This document shows, piece after piece, positions 20,435 through 29,910 of a stretch of DNA of 64,000 bases. Source of the DNA: Planctomycetaceae bacterium (GTDB lineage: Bacteria > Planctomycetota > Planctomycetia > Planctomycetales > Planctomycetaceae); contig JAWKUA010000001.1 of NCBI GenBank assembly GCA_041398785.1, forward strand, positions 534,507 through 598,506, in the 5' to 3' direction. Each line of letters begins with the position of its first letter. Position 1 is the first letter of the stretch. The notes under the pieces were generated by a model. That model was not told the origin of the DNA. It made no database searches and saw nothing but the letters and a program-made list of their open reading frames with translations. Made by a program: the position numbers and the translations under genes.

Positions 20435-22273
20435 ATGGGCTATCGAAACCTCGAACAATGCGTCCGCGATCTGGAGCGTCACGGGCACCTGATTCGGCTG
20501 AAGAATCCGGTCGACGCTAACCTGGAGGCCGCCGAAATTCATCGTCGAGTTTACGCCGCGGGCGGACCGGCGATTTTGTTCGAGAACGTTGCCGGCTGCC
20601 GGTTTCCGATGGTCAGCAACCTGTTTGGAACGATGCAGCGGGCTCGCTTCATCTTCCGCGACGCGCTGCACGGCGTCGAAATGCTGATCGCAGCGAAGAA
20701 GGATCCGATCGCTCCGCTGAGGAAGCCGCTTCAACTGCCGGGGATGCTTCGCACACTTCTTTCCATGCGGCCGGCGAAGCGGTCGAGCGGGCCGGTGCTG
20801 GAATGCGAAACGACCATTGACCAGTTGCCGCAGGTGAAATGCTGGCCGGACGACGGCGGCGCGTTCATCACCTTGCCCGAAGTCTACACCGAACATCCGG
20901 ACCGGCCGGGCTACATGCAATCGAATCTGGGCATGTATCGAGTTCAGCTATCCGGCAACCAGTACTCACCGAACAGGCAGGTCGGGCTGCACTATCAGAT
21001 TCACCGCAGCATTGGATTCCATCACGCGGCGGCGAAGTCGGCGGGCCGGCCGCTGAAGGTGAACATCTTCGTCGGCGGTCCGCCATCGATGGCTGTTGCG
21101 GCCGTGATGCCTCTGCCCGACGGTATCCCCGAAGTCGCCTTTGCCGGAGCACTCTCGCGCCGGGCGATCCGGATGGTTCGCCAAAAGAATGCGCCGATGC
21201 TCTGCGCGGAAGCGGACTTCTGCATCACGGGAACGATTGCCGACGAGGAACTTCCTGAAGGACCGTTCGGCGATCATCTGGGATACTACAGCCTGATTCA
21301 CGACTTCCCCGTGCTGAATGTGGAGCGTGTCTATCATCGGAAGAACGCCATCTGGCCGTTTACCGTCGTGGGCCGCCCTCCGCAGGAAGACACGGTATTC
21401 GGCGAACTGATTCACGAACTGACCGGTCCGGCAATTCCGACGGTGCTGCCGGGAATCCACGCCGTACATGCGGTCGACGCGGCCGGAGTCCACCCGCTGC
21501 TGCTGGCGATTGGAAGCGAACGCTATGTTCCTTACGCGGCAGAACGGCGGCCTCAGGAATTGCTGACGAATGCCAATGCGATTCTGGGACAGGGGCAGTT
21601 GTCTCTGGCGAAGTACCTGTGGATCGCCGCTTACGAAGACAATCCGTCGCTGGACATCAACGACGTCGCGGGTTTCCTTCGGCACATCCTGCAGCGAGTC
21701 GACTGGAGGCGCGACCTGCATTTTCAGACTCGCACAACGATCGACACGCTGGACTATTCGGGAAGCGGCCTGAACGAAGGATCAAAACTGGTCATCGCGG
21801 CGGCAGGGCCGGTTCGCCGGGAGCTGCCGACCGAATGGCCTGGCGACGTGTCACTTCCCGCTGGATTTCGCAGCCCGAAGATCTGCCTGCCCGGTATCGC
21901 GGCGATCGAATCTCCGGGATGGACGGTCGGTCCTCACGAAACCGACCCGGCGCCGGAACGGTTTTGCGAATCGTTCTCCCTCCATGATCCGATCAACCGA
22001 TATCCGCTGCTGGTGCTGGTCGATAACAGTACTTTCACGGCCGAATCGCTGCGAAATCTGCTGTGGGTGACGTTCACGCGATCGAACCCGGCGTCCGACA
22101 TCTTTGGCATCGGTTCGTTTGTCGAAAACAAGCACTGGGGCTGCCGCGGCAGTCTGGTGATTGATGCCCGGCTGAAGGCACACCTGGCGCCCCCGCTGGA
22201 TGTTGATCGCAGGACGGCGGCGAAAGTGGACTCGATGTTTGCGGCGGGAGGTCCTCTTCACGGCATCGCATGA
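20435..22273 (+). CDS. UbiD family decarboxylase, probably menaquinone-pathway (MqnL-like)
   Basis: The enzyme family decarboxylates aromatic or unsaturated acids with a prenylated FMN cofactor. The 612-residue product starts MGYRNLEQCVRDLERHGHLI, the common UbiD N-terminus. It has KVNIFVGGPPSMAVAAVMPL in the cofactor region, the hallmark EGPFGDHLGYYS, and NKHWGCRGSLVID near the C-terminus. Its length, longer than the roughly 490 residues of E. coli UbiD, fits the menaquinone (futalosine) decarboxylases of the SCO4490/MqnL type, but that choice is inference. The ATG at 20435 is preferred over the upstream in-frame GTG at 20405. It is intact. The 61-bp gap to the DUF493 gene suggests co-transcription. 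Confidence 0.88.
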   Translation: MGYRNLEQCVRDLERHGHLIRLKNPVDANLEAAEIHRRVYAAGGPAILFENVAGCRFPMVSNLFGTMQRARFIFRDALHGVEMLIAAKKDPIAPLRKPLQLPGMLRTLLSMRPAKRSSGPVLECETTIDQLPQVKCWPDDGGAFITLPEVYTEHPDRPGYMQSNLGMYRVQLSGNQYSPNRQVGLHYQIHRSIGFHHAAAKSAGRPLKVNIFVGGPPSMAVAAVMPLPDGIPEVAFAGALSRRAIRMVRQKNAPMLCAEADFCITGTIADEELPEGPFGDHLGYYSLIHDFPVLNVERVYHRKNAIWPFTVVGRPPQEDTVFGELIHELTGPAIPTVLPGIHAVHAVDAAGVHPLLLAIGSERYVPYAAERRPQELLTNANAILGQGQLSLAKYLWIAAYEDNPSLDINDVAGFLRHILQRVDWRRDLHFQTRTTIDTLDYSGSGLNEGSKLVIAAAGPVRRELPTEWPGDVSLPAGFRSPKICLPGIAAIESPGWTVGPHETDPAPERFCESFSLHDPINRYPLLVLVDNSTFTAESLRNLLWVTFTRSNPASDIFGIGSFVENKHWGCRGSLVIDARLKAHLAPPLDVDRRTAAKVDSMFAAGGPLHGIA

Positions 22274-22333
22274 AGCGCGTAGACTTGAGTGCCGACAAAC
22301 TTCTGAAGCCGCTTTTATCGTCGGAGTCCTGCC

Positions 22334-22615
22334 ATGTCATTGCCTTCCGTGGAGCTTCTGGAGTCCCGCCACACGTTTCCGTGCGTTTTTACGTTCAAGG
22401 TGATCGGTGTGACGGCGGACAACTTTGCCGCGCGAGTGATCGCGGCGGTTCGTGACGAACTTCGGATGGAGGTCGATCCGCCGTTTTCCATGCGGGAGGC
22501 TCGCAACGGCAACCACATTTCCGTCACTCTGGAACCACACTGCAAGTCGCCTCAGCAGGTGCTTGCCGTGTATTGCCGGCTGACGGGCATGAACGGCCTG
22601 GTCATGCTGCTGTGA
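22334..22615 (+). CDS. DUF493 (YbeD-like) family protein
   Basis: This 93-residue protein matches the small DUF493/UPF0250 family with an ACT-like alpha-beta fold. It has the typical FPCVFTFKVIGV strand near the N-terminus and a C-terminal alpha-beta portion, QQVLAVYCRLTGMNGLVMLL. Family members such as E. coli YbeD have no firmly established activity; a ligand-sensing role has been proposed. GGAG lies 7 nt upstream of the ATG at 22334. It is the last gene of a five-gene plus-strand run and converges on the kinase gene. Confidence 0.85.
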   Translation: MSLPSVELLESRHTFPCVFTFKVIGVTADNFAARVIAAVRDELRMEVDPPFSMREARNGNHISVTLEPHCKSPQQVLAVYCRLTGMNGLVMLL

Positions 22616-22718
22616 ATCGCGAACCTGGATTGCCGACCCGTCGTTTCGGGACTTCATGGCAATTTGGAATCCACCGGCTGTGCGGCGATGAAGCGAACTT
22701 CGCCGGGACCTGGCGGCG

Positions 22719-24683
22719 TCACGTGGCGGCGAATTCCGTGGAACTCAACGTCAGCATTCGTTCCGGCTTTCCGGAAGCTCTGGTCGAAGGCGGTCGTCCC
22801 TGAGCCAGGTTCAGCGGCGGCAGCGAAGGAGTCGCCAGTGAACATTCCCGGATGCGTTCCGCCAGTTCAATCACGGTTTGAGGCCGCTGGTCGCGGGGCT
22901 TCTGCAGGCACGCCATGATGACATCTTCGAATTCGGGGGAGATTCCGGTTCGAACTCGTTCGGATGGCCGAACCGGCATTTCCGTCAGTTGCCGCTGAAA
23001 CACGGTGCTGATCTTTCCGTCGCAGTCATGAAACAGCCTCTGGCCGGTCAGCAGAAAATGGCCAACGGCGCCCAGAGCGTAGATGTCGATTCGCTGATCC
23101 ACGAGTCCGGGTGATTCGATGGCTTCCGGAGCCATATACATGGGCGTGCCACAGAATCCCTTTGACGTCAGTTCCGCCGATCCGACTTCGTCGATCATGG
23201 CCGCCAGTCCGAAGTCCAGAACCTTGATCGTGTCACCGGCGATACTGTTTCTTCGCAGCATCATGTTGTCGGGTTTGATGTCGCGATGAATCAGGTTCAG
23301 TGCGTGAGCCTCGGCCAGAGAATCGCAAGCCTGCAGCAGGAACCGCATCACATAGCCTTCGGGCAGTGGACCGCACTGATGAACGAGCTGTGACAGAGTC
23401 AGGCCGTCGACATACTCCATGGCGTAGAAAAAGAAACCTTCCGGTGTCATCCCGTAGTCATAGATCGTGATTGTGTGAGGTGAAGTGAGCTGACTGGTGA
23501 GCTGCACTTCCGTCTCGAATCGGTGAACCGCGGCGTCATCCAGCCGTCGCGTGTCCAGCAGCTTGATGGCGGCGGGGCGCAGCAGCATTGCGTGGCGAGC
23601 CTTATAGACGACTCCCATGCCTCCCTTGCCGATTTCTTCTTCCAGCGTGTAACGCCCGATGTTTCGCTCAATCAGCATCGACGCGAACCGTTCTTCGACA
23701 AGTCCGGCCGACAGAATCGACGACAGGCGAGGATAGAGTTCCGTGCGCTTGGCGGAATCGTTTTCGTCACGCAGATATTCATCCACGTGCGAAGCGATCT
23801 CCAGCAGATTGCAGGCCGGGCAGCATTCCTGCAGTCGAATCAGGCGCGCGGCGGCGGCTGTCGACTGGTTGAACTGTTCGGGAAGCAGCGACGCCGCAGC
23901 CACGGCCAGCAGTTCGGGACGTGTGGATTCGATTGACGTCTCTTCGGCGCTTTCGTCCTGCACCGCATTGTCGTCGGCGTCGTCGTTTTCGGACGTGTCA
24001 TAGGCCGCGAACGCCGCGTCGAAATCATGGTGCCTGGCAACGCTGACAATCAGTTCCGCGGGAAAATTCCAGCGGGCCATCAGTGCGGCCGCCATCACGG
24101 CGTGATCCCAGCCAAACACCTTGCGTTCGAATTCGACGACACTTTCCAGTTCGCTTCGAGGTTGTGCGTATTCGGTGTGCCAGATTTCCGTCAGCACCGG
24201 CAGCAGAACATCCTGCAGCATCGAAGCCAGCGGTACCAGGTCGGTGTCGCAGCCCAGACATCTCGCCACGCACCGGGAAAACGCCGCACGCTCGGAGTTT
24301 TCGATGCTGAACTGTTTCATGCACAGCAGGCGGGACTTTGCGGAATTGAATGCCTGCTGAAACGACAGCGACAGCACGGCGGTCTTCAGCCGACGCAGTC
24401 CGAGTAATGTGATGGCATGCTGAACCGACTTGACCTGACCCGGAGCACCCACGGTGGCGGAGTTGGCAAACTTCAGCAGCATCGACGTCAGCGTTCCGTC
24501 GGAGGCTATCAGCCTGGCGACACTGGAAACGGGTACGTTCGGATCGCTGGTCAGTTCGGAAAAACGCTGCATGACCTGCGGAATCACCGGAAGCCGGGCC
24601 GCAACCTTCGGCTCGATTTCCGGTAATTCCGGACGCAGGTTCTCAAGCAATGTGGACCATTGCGGCGTTGAAGCAGCGATCAT
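22719..24683 (-). CDS. HDOD domain-serine/threonine protein kinase fusion
   Basis: The 654-residue product joins two signalling domains. Residues 20-230 are an HDOD domain (LPVIPQVMQRFSELTSDPNV, LRRLKTAVLSLSFQQAF, ARHHDF). An acidic linker follows. Residues 340-610 are a complete Hanks-type kinase: glycine loop IGKGGMGVVYKARH, ATP-binding lysine in AAIKLL, catalytic loop HRDIKPDN near 463, DFGLA near 488 and MAPEAIE. All catalytic residues look intact, so it is probably active. There is no transmembrane segment, so it is likely cytoplasmic. HDOD domains in other proteins link stress, motility or second-messenger signals to output. Here the domain may regulate the kinase. Confidence 0.93.
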   Translation of the reverse strand: MIAASTPQWSTLLENLRPELPEIEPKVAARLPVIPQVMQRFSELTSDPNVPVSSVARLIASDGTLTSMLLKFANSATVGAPGQVKSVQHAITLLGLRRLKTAVLSLSFQQAFNSAKSRLLCMKQFSIENSERAAFSRCVARCLGCDTDLVPLASMLQDVLLPVLTEIWHTEYAQPRSELESVVEFERKVFGWDHAVMAAALMARWNFPAELIVSVARHHDFDAAFAAYDTSENDDADDNAVQDESAEETSIESTRPELLAVAAASLLPEQFNQSTAAAARLIRLQECCPACNLLEIASHVDEYLRDENDSAKRTELYPRLSSILSAGLVEERFASMLIERNIGRYTLEEEIGKGGMGVVYKARHAMLLRPAAIKLLDTRRLDDAAVHRFETEVQLTSQLTSPHTITIYDYGMTPEGFFFYAMEYVDGLTLSQLVHQCGPLPEGYVMRFLLQACDSLAEAHALNLIHRDIKPDNMMLRRNSIAGDTIKVLDFGLAAMIDEVGSAELTSKGFCGTPMYMAPEAIESPGLVDQRIDIYALGAVGHFLLTGQRLFHDCDGKISTVFQRQLTEMPVRPSERVRTGISPEFEDVIMACLQKPRDQRPQTVIELAERIRECSLATPSLPPLNLAQGRPPSTRASGKPERMLTLSSTEFAAT

Positions 24684-24885
24684 GTTTCCGTTGCCTGGGT
24701 GTTTTCACTCGACGATCCACCGGCGCAGGCGGCACCGCTGAATCACGAACGAAGGTTCCGTCAGGATTGCTTTCGAACGCCCCGAATGGGAGTTGCCCGG
24801 CCATCCGAAGCCGCTTCGCATTCTGATCGATTCCGGAAGTCGGCTGTGTCGATGCGAATGATCGGGACGATTGCATCGCGCCGAC

Positions 24886-25929
24886 CTACACCGGTCGCTG
24901 AATCTCCCAGACGTCGATCAGGGCTTCGCCGCGAAAGACATGCAGCCGGCGATGCAGCAGAATCGTCAGGTCGGAATAACCCACAGTCACGCTGACGGTG
25001 TCGCCGATGCGAAGATCTCGCGCCGGTCCGGACACCTCAACAACGGCGTGTTCCGCGCTGAGTCGCTGAATGGTGGCGTCCGGCAGATTCCGCATTGCGG
25101 GAAGGCACAGGTCCGGATTCAGCACTTTTCGGCCGCAGTTCAGGACCGCCTGGTTCAGAGACGGGCGCGAGACAACGTCGGCGGTCACCCACATTGCCGA
25201 CTCCAGATCCGATGCCCGGCAGTTCCTGGTGTAGAACAAATCGCCGAAGATCCCGCCGCCGGCCTGAAGTTCCGTGACGGCCGGATGATCTGACGTTGTC
25301 TGGAATGAGCCGGTTCCTCCTGCGCTGAGAATGTCGCACGGGATGTCGTGTCGCCGGATCAGATCGCGGCTGTGCTGCAATACATTCATCCCTTCGAAGA
25401 TCAGTCGGCGCTTTTCGTCCGCGTCCGCAAGCTGCAGCAGGTGGCCTTCATAACCCATCACGCCGACGACACGGACCCCCGGCAACTTGTCTGCTGCCGC
25501 CGCCAGTTCCGCGGCATCATGTCCGGGGCGGACTCCCGTGCGATGCATGCCGATGTCGATATCGACCAGGACCTGAAACTCCTGACCACATTCTCCGGCA
25601 AGCTCCGACAGCAACTCGGCGTGAACGAAGTGGTCAATTGTCAGCAGCAGTTCGGTCGACGTATTGATGTTCGGCAACCGTTTCAGCTGCATCGGATTCG
25701 CCACCAGATGCGCCAGCAGGACGGACGGTACTCCGGCACGGGCCATGACCTCGGCTTCCGCGACAGACGCTGCCGTGACGCCGATCGCACCGAATTCCAT
25801 CAGAGTCGAGGCGATCTGCGGCAGACAGTGACTCTTGACGTGCGGTCGCCACTGCTTGCCGGACCGGGAAATGTGCTCCGCCATGACTCTGGCGTTGCGT
25901 TCCATGATGTCGAGATCAAGGCACAGCAT
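24886..25929 (-). CDS. D-threonine aldolase/D-serine dehydratase-like PLP enzyme
   Basis: The 347-residue product has the fold-type III (alanine racemase-like) barrel, with the PLP lysine in WRPHVKSHCLPQI near residue 31. GMHRTGVRPG and AGGTGSFQTTSDHPAVTELQ follow, and a C-terminal beta domain ends LIDVWEI. The family cleaves or dehydrates D-hydroxy amino acids using PLP and a divalent metal. The HxC zinc pair of D-serine dehydratases is not seen; GYSDLTILLH is in that region instead, closer to D-threonine aldolases. The start at 25929 comes soon after the stop of the preceding minus-strand gene (22-nt gap), so the two may be co-transcribed. Confidence 0.82.
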   Translation of the reverse strand: MLCLDLDIMERNARVMAEHISRSGKQWRPHVKSHCLPQIASTLMEFGAIGVTAASVAEAEVMARAGVPSVLLAHLVANPMQLKRLPNINTSTELLLTIDHFVHAELLSELAGECGQEFQVLVDIDIGMHRTGVRPGHDAAELAAAADKLPGVRVVGVMGYEGHLLQLADADEKRRLIFEGMNVLQHSRDLIRRHDIPCDILSAGGTGSFQTTSDHPAVTELQAGGGIFGDLFYTRNCRASDLESAMWVTADVVSRPSLNQAVLNCGRKVLNPDLCLPAMRNLPDATIQRLSAEHAVVEVSGPARDLRIGDTVSVTVGYSDLTILLHRRLHVFRGEALIDVWEIQRPV

Positions 25930-25950
25930 TGTTGTTGATATCCACGATGA

Positions 25951-28559
25951 TTACTGATCGGCCGCCAGCCGCCTGGCAAGCTCTTCGGCACGCTGCTGCC
26001 GTTCCTTTCCGCCCCAATCGGGATGCAGCAAATCGACAACCGCCAGTCGCCGCGTCGCTTCGGCTGCGTTTCCATTTTCGAATTCCAGCAACGCCGACTG
26101 CAGCGAAGCTTCAAGCCAGATGTCGCTGCCCTGTTCACTGGCATTCAACACATGCTGCCAGAATCGGTGACCGGTGCCATCGCTGTCAGCAGGTTTCGCT
26201 GATGTCCTGCCGAAGGCCGCCGCAATGCACTGAAGCTGCTGCGGCGAGAGTTTCAGCGCCAGCAGCCGTCCGGTCAGGTCGTCTCGCAGCTTTGTGTTTC
26301 CGGTCAATTCAGCGGCCCGCGAGGATAGCGAGTGCAATTCCACAAGTCGATCGGCGGTGAGGTCATCAGTGCCGGAGACCAGCGTCGAAGCGATCAGCTT
26401 TTCGATTGTGTCGGCGAGCCAGATATCACCAGCCTGAACCCGGGTGCCGTCGGCATAGACCGCATGAAGATACCGCAGCGCCTGTTGCTGCCACGGGAGA
26501 TCACTGGTCAGCAGCCGCCGCTGAATATCCTTCAGTTGTGCGGCATTGGCCGTTGTTCGCGCGACGGCCAGCAGCGTCAGCAGATCGATCCGGCGGAATA
26601 GCGCAGGTCGGTTCAGGTCCTCAGTGTGTGAGTCATCGGTCTGCAGGTCATCTCGGATCGAATTCGCTTTGCCGCGATCGCATTCCAGTCCGGCGTCGCT
26701 TCCGACTGACTGGGAGTCCGCAGCTGAAGTTGAAGAGTGATGAGCCTGATCGCTGCGAGTTCAGCCATCGTGCCCGTTGCCTCTCCGACTCGAAACGTTC
26801 GGCAAGCAGTTGAAAGCGGCTCGTGAGTTCTTCAGTCGTCGCGAGTCGCTGACTGAGGACTGGTGGGAGCGGCCAGCAGGAACTCTCCCGCCTGTCGCAG
26901 TTGCAGCTGACTTGTCGCCGAAGGTTCCTGCTCGCAGATTTCGATGGCAATTTTTGCCGCCGCCGGGGCTCGTCCTGCTGCACCAGGCTGATGAGCCACT
27001 GTCGGGCTCGCGTCGCTGTCGGCTGCAGGGCGAACCGGTCCACGTGCTGTTCCAGAGCGGTTCGATACGCCAGAGTGTCTGGTGTTCCGGAGCCGGTATT
27101 TTCTGACGCTGACTGCCAGATTTTCCCATGGCGAAGACGCTCAACAGGTCGGCAGCAACCGCTTCGGATTCCTGGCTGATCGAGGAGAACGCGTCCGTCG
27201 CCGCCTGAAGCCGCGTCGGCAGCGGACAGTTCCGTTGCCGGATCGAAGTTCTCCGCTGCCAGCTGCAGTGCAGCGACCACCTAAGCGGAGCGTCGGCCGG
27301 CAGGCGTCGGAGAATTGATTCCAGCACTTCAGACGCCGAAGCGGTGTCGCCGGACTGGTGCAGACGATCCGCTCGCTCGACCTGGTCCGCCAGTTCGGCG
27401 CCGACGGTTTCCACGAGTCCGAACCGGGCCGCGACGCGTTCGGCTGCTTCGTGATAGACGCCTCGCGTTTGTTGCAGGGTCGCATTCTGCTGTTCCGCGA
27501 AATCCGCCGCCTGCTGTTTCAGATTTGCGTCATCGAGCCTGCGGACGATCTCATACAGCGCAGTCGGCACTCCAGTTTCAGATAGACAAATTCCTGCAGT
27601 ACCAGCGGATCCGCGGAGTTCAGGTTGACGTCAACATTGATCGCCTCCGAGGCTGCCGCGCCTGCGGCAGGCCGCGAATTCGCAGTGTGTCCTGCGAACG
27701 CGATGAATGTTCGGCGCGTGAAAGCTCAGACTGCGGATCCGAAGTGCAAACACTGCGGCATCGTTGGCGGCCAGAGCCAGATCAGCCTGCAGCCAGCGAA
27801 CGTCCGCTTTCAGTTGATCCGTGCCGGCGGATCGAAGCAGAACGTTCAGCAGGTTTTCAGCGGCTTCCCGATCCCGTTTCCGCGGCGGCTTGTTTTCTGA
27901 TCCCCGCATGAGCCTGCAGCGTACGAAACCGCATCACGTGCAACTCCGCCAGCAGCAGTCGGGCGCTTGCCGCGAATGTCACGCACGGCTTCCGAATCCA
28001 GGTTCCGTCGCACTGTTTCCAACTGCGTCATCAGTGCGTCGGCCAATTCGATACCCTTGTCGATCGTCGCCAGCGACGGCTGATCAGCTTTGTGCGGTTC
28101 TGAATCATGATTCGTCGACGAGACCAGATGGCCGGCTCGATCGATCACCGCCGAGGTTTCCGCGATCAGCTTCAGCGATGAGACCTGATCCAGTCGCAGC
28201 AGCAGTTCCGTTTCCGGACTTACAACCGCGGACTCCAGAAATAACGTGATCGTTTCCACGGATTGCGCCAGCAGGCTCTGTCGGTTCGCTGCCGAGGCAA
28301 ACCACGCGTGGCGGCGATAAACGTCGCACAGCTTGAGATGCCAGAATGCCTGCCGTTCAGCATCTGATTGCGCGGCGATCTGCTGGCGACAGTGCTGTTC
28401 CGCGGTCTCAAACAGCAATCGCCGCGAGATCTGATCGACAAACCTGGCCTCCATCCGGTCAGCTCGGTCGCGAGCCACCGGCTGCGCGGCGAGGGGCGAC
28501 GGCAGCAGCGACGCTGTCAGCAGCACCATACGAAGCAGTTTGGCGGAAGGAGACGACAT
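25951..28559 (-). CDS. Secreted helical-repeat protein, multiply frameshifted
   Basis: The product starts with a signal peptide (MSSPSAKLLRMVLLTASLLP, cleaved near LAAQ). Long helical, Ala/Leu/Gln-rich sequence follows, reminiscent of TPR-type scaffolds (for example AEQHCRQQIAAQSDAERQAF, LADQVERADRLHQSGDTASA). I find no catalytic motif. The coding sense changes frame at least five times between about 27960 and 26350, so no frame spans more than about 270 residues. Restored, it would be about 870 residues. The last coherent piece (26343-25951) ends LADRRLAADQ-like sequence 22 nt before the aldolase start. It may be a decaying gene, or this stretch may contain assembly errors. The function is unknown. 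Confidence 0.6.
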
Positions 28560-28667
28560 GCCAAAAGTCTAGTTGAATTCCATCAGGTTTCTGCAAGGAT
28601 TCCGCCCGATGCCGCGTCACTCCACGCGTCGTTCAACAATTGGTTGGTCATTCCGGGAGGTCTGTTG

Positions 28668-29066
28668 ATGCCGTCAAAAACGGTTTTGAGTGTCGGTCAG
28701 TGTCGACCGGACAATGCTGCGATTACGCATTTCCTGACGTCGAATTTCGATGTGCGGATTCTTCGCGCGGATCTTGCGGATGAAGCCCTGCAGCAGTTGT
28801 CAGAAAACCATGTCGATCTTGTTCTGATCAACCGCAAGCTGGACGCCGACTACAGCGACGGGATGCTGATTCTGGAAGCGATCAAGTCGAATCCGGCGAT
28901 CGCCGGTGTGCCCGTCATGCTGGTTTCGAATTTCCCCGAATGGCAGGAAAAGGCGGTTTCGGCCGGCGGCATCTACGGATTCGGGAAATCGGAATTGCGT
29001 TCCGCCGACGCCATCAGCCGAGTGGCGGAAGCTTTGGGTCTGAAACCGGAGACTGCCGAAGCGTGA
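28668..29066 (+). CDS. Stand-alone degenerate response-regulator receiver protein
   Basis: The 132-residue product has the length and alternating strand-helix pattern of a CheY-like receiver domain and no output domain. The phospho-acceptor aspartate at the end of strand 3 appears to be replaced by asparagine (VDLVLINRKLD). The acidic pair normally after strand 1 is also missing (TVLSVGQCRPD). The serine after strand 4 (MLVSNF) and the lysine after strand 5 (GFGKSEL) remain. It is probably a pseudo-receiver that does not accept phosphate in the usual way. The ATG at 28668 follows GGGAGG by 7 nt. Longer in-frame starts lack such a site. Confidence 0.8.
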   Translation: MPSKTVLSVGQCRPDNAAITHFLTSNFDVRILRADLADEALQQLSENHVDLVLINRKLDADYSDGMLILEAIKSNPAIAGVPVMLVSNFPEWQEKAVSAGGIYGFGKSELRSADAISRVAEALGLKPETAEA

Positions 29067-29143
29067 TGCGACGACGGACAACAGCCGATTGGCTCCGTCG
29101 CTGGAGTGCGGTCTCCTCTCGCCGGATCGCGCTACGATCTTCT

Positions 29144-29191
29144 CGTTCCACGGGCTTCAGCCCTGGAACGCTATGCCCGAAAGGCTCCGCC
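29144..29191. repeat. Dispersed palindromic element, copy 1
   Basis: CGTTCCA and GGGC (29144-29155, with one bulged C) pair with GCCCTGGAACG (29160-29170) around a short loop. The unit continues into CTATGCCCGAAAGGCTCCGCC to 29191. The same order of palindrome and GCTCCGCC tail is found at 61941-61992. It lies between two convergent genes, where it could also act as a bidirectional terminator. Confidence 0.7.
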
Positions 29192-29228
29192 TTCGTTTCC
29201 GCAGCCGCGCGACAGCGAATGACGCGAC

Positions 29229-29876
29229 CTAGGGTTCCGGAGCCGGCTTTCGTCGTTTTCGTTCAAAGCGGATGGTGCAGCCGCGAGCACCCGTCTTCTG
29301 CACGGCAGGAGTTTTCCCGGCCAGCGCCGCACTGACAGCGTCCTCAACGTAGCGCTGAGAAACCCTGGCGGCGTCCGTGCTGTCGTCGAGTGCTCCTTTG
29401 TAGACAATTTCGCGGCGGGAATTCAGCACGAAGAATTCCGGCGTGTAAATCGCACCGTAGGATCTGGCGACGTCCTGTGATTCGTCCCACAGGTAGGGAA
29501 AGTTGAATTTCTTTTCCTTTGCACGCTGCTGCATCTGGTCCAGCCGATCATCCGGAATGACGTTGCTGTTGATGGCGATCAGTTGCGCGCGATTGCCGTC
29601 GTCGGCAAATTTCTTTTGCAGGGCGATCAGGCGATCTTCGTAGTCGACCGCGTACGGACAGGAGTTGCACGTGAAGCACACGACGACGATGTCCCTGTCC
29701 GCCAGATCGTTCAGCGAGTGCGGCTTTTCGTCGACTCCGGCCAGATCGGACCATTCCGGAGCCTTGTCGCCGATTTCCGGAGACGACGCTGATTGCGCCG
29801 CGGCAGTCAACTCGATGAACGTGACCAGTGCGGCAACGGTCAGGCATACGGCAGAATTTCGGACTATTCGTTTCAT
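29229..29876 (-). CDS. Secreted thioredoxin-fold (AhpC/TSA-type redoxin) protein
   Basis: The 215-residue product has a signal peptide (MKRIVRNSAVCLTVAALVTF, cleaved near AAAQ). A redoxin domain follows: GDKAPEWSDLAG, the CNSC redox motif in VVVCFTCNSCPYAVDYEDRL, IPDDRLDQM, and YTPEFFVLN with the cis-proline. Planctomycetes have many such periplasmic thiol-disulfide proteins; a specific partner cannot be named. The tail is unusually basic (RFERKRRKPAPEP). The start lies 34 bp downstream of the sulfite reductase stop on the same strand, so the two are probably co-transcribed. Confidence 0.87.
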   Translation of the reverse strand: MKRIVRNSAVCLTVAALVTFIELTAAAQSASSPEIGDKAPEWSDLAGVDEKPHSLNDLADRDIVVVCFTCNSCPYAVDYEDRLIALQKKFADDGNRAQLIAINSNVIPDDRLDQMQQRAKEKKFNFPYLWDESQDVARSYGAIYTPEFFVLNSRREIVYKGALDDSTDAARVSQRYVEDAVSAALAGKTPAVQKTGARGCTIRFERKRRKPAPEP

Positions 29877-29910
29877 GGCTCAGCGGAACCTTTTCAGTTT
29901 GCGCGTTGCC

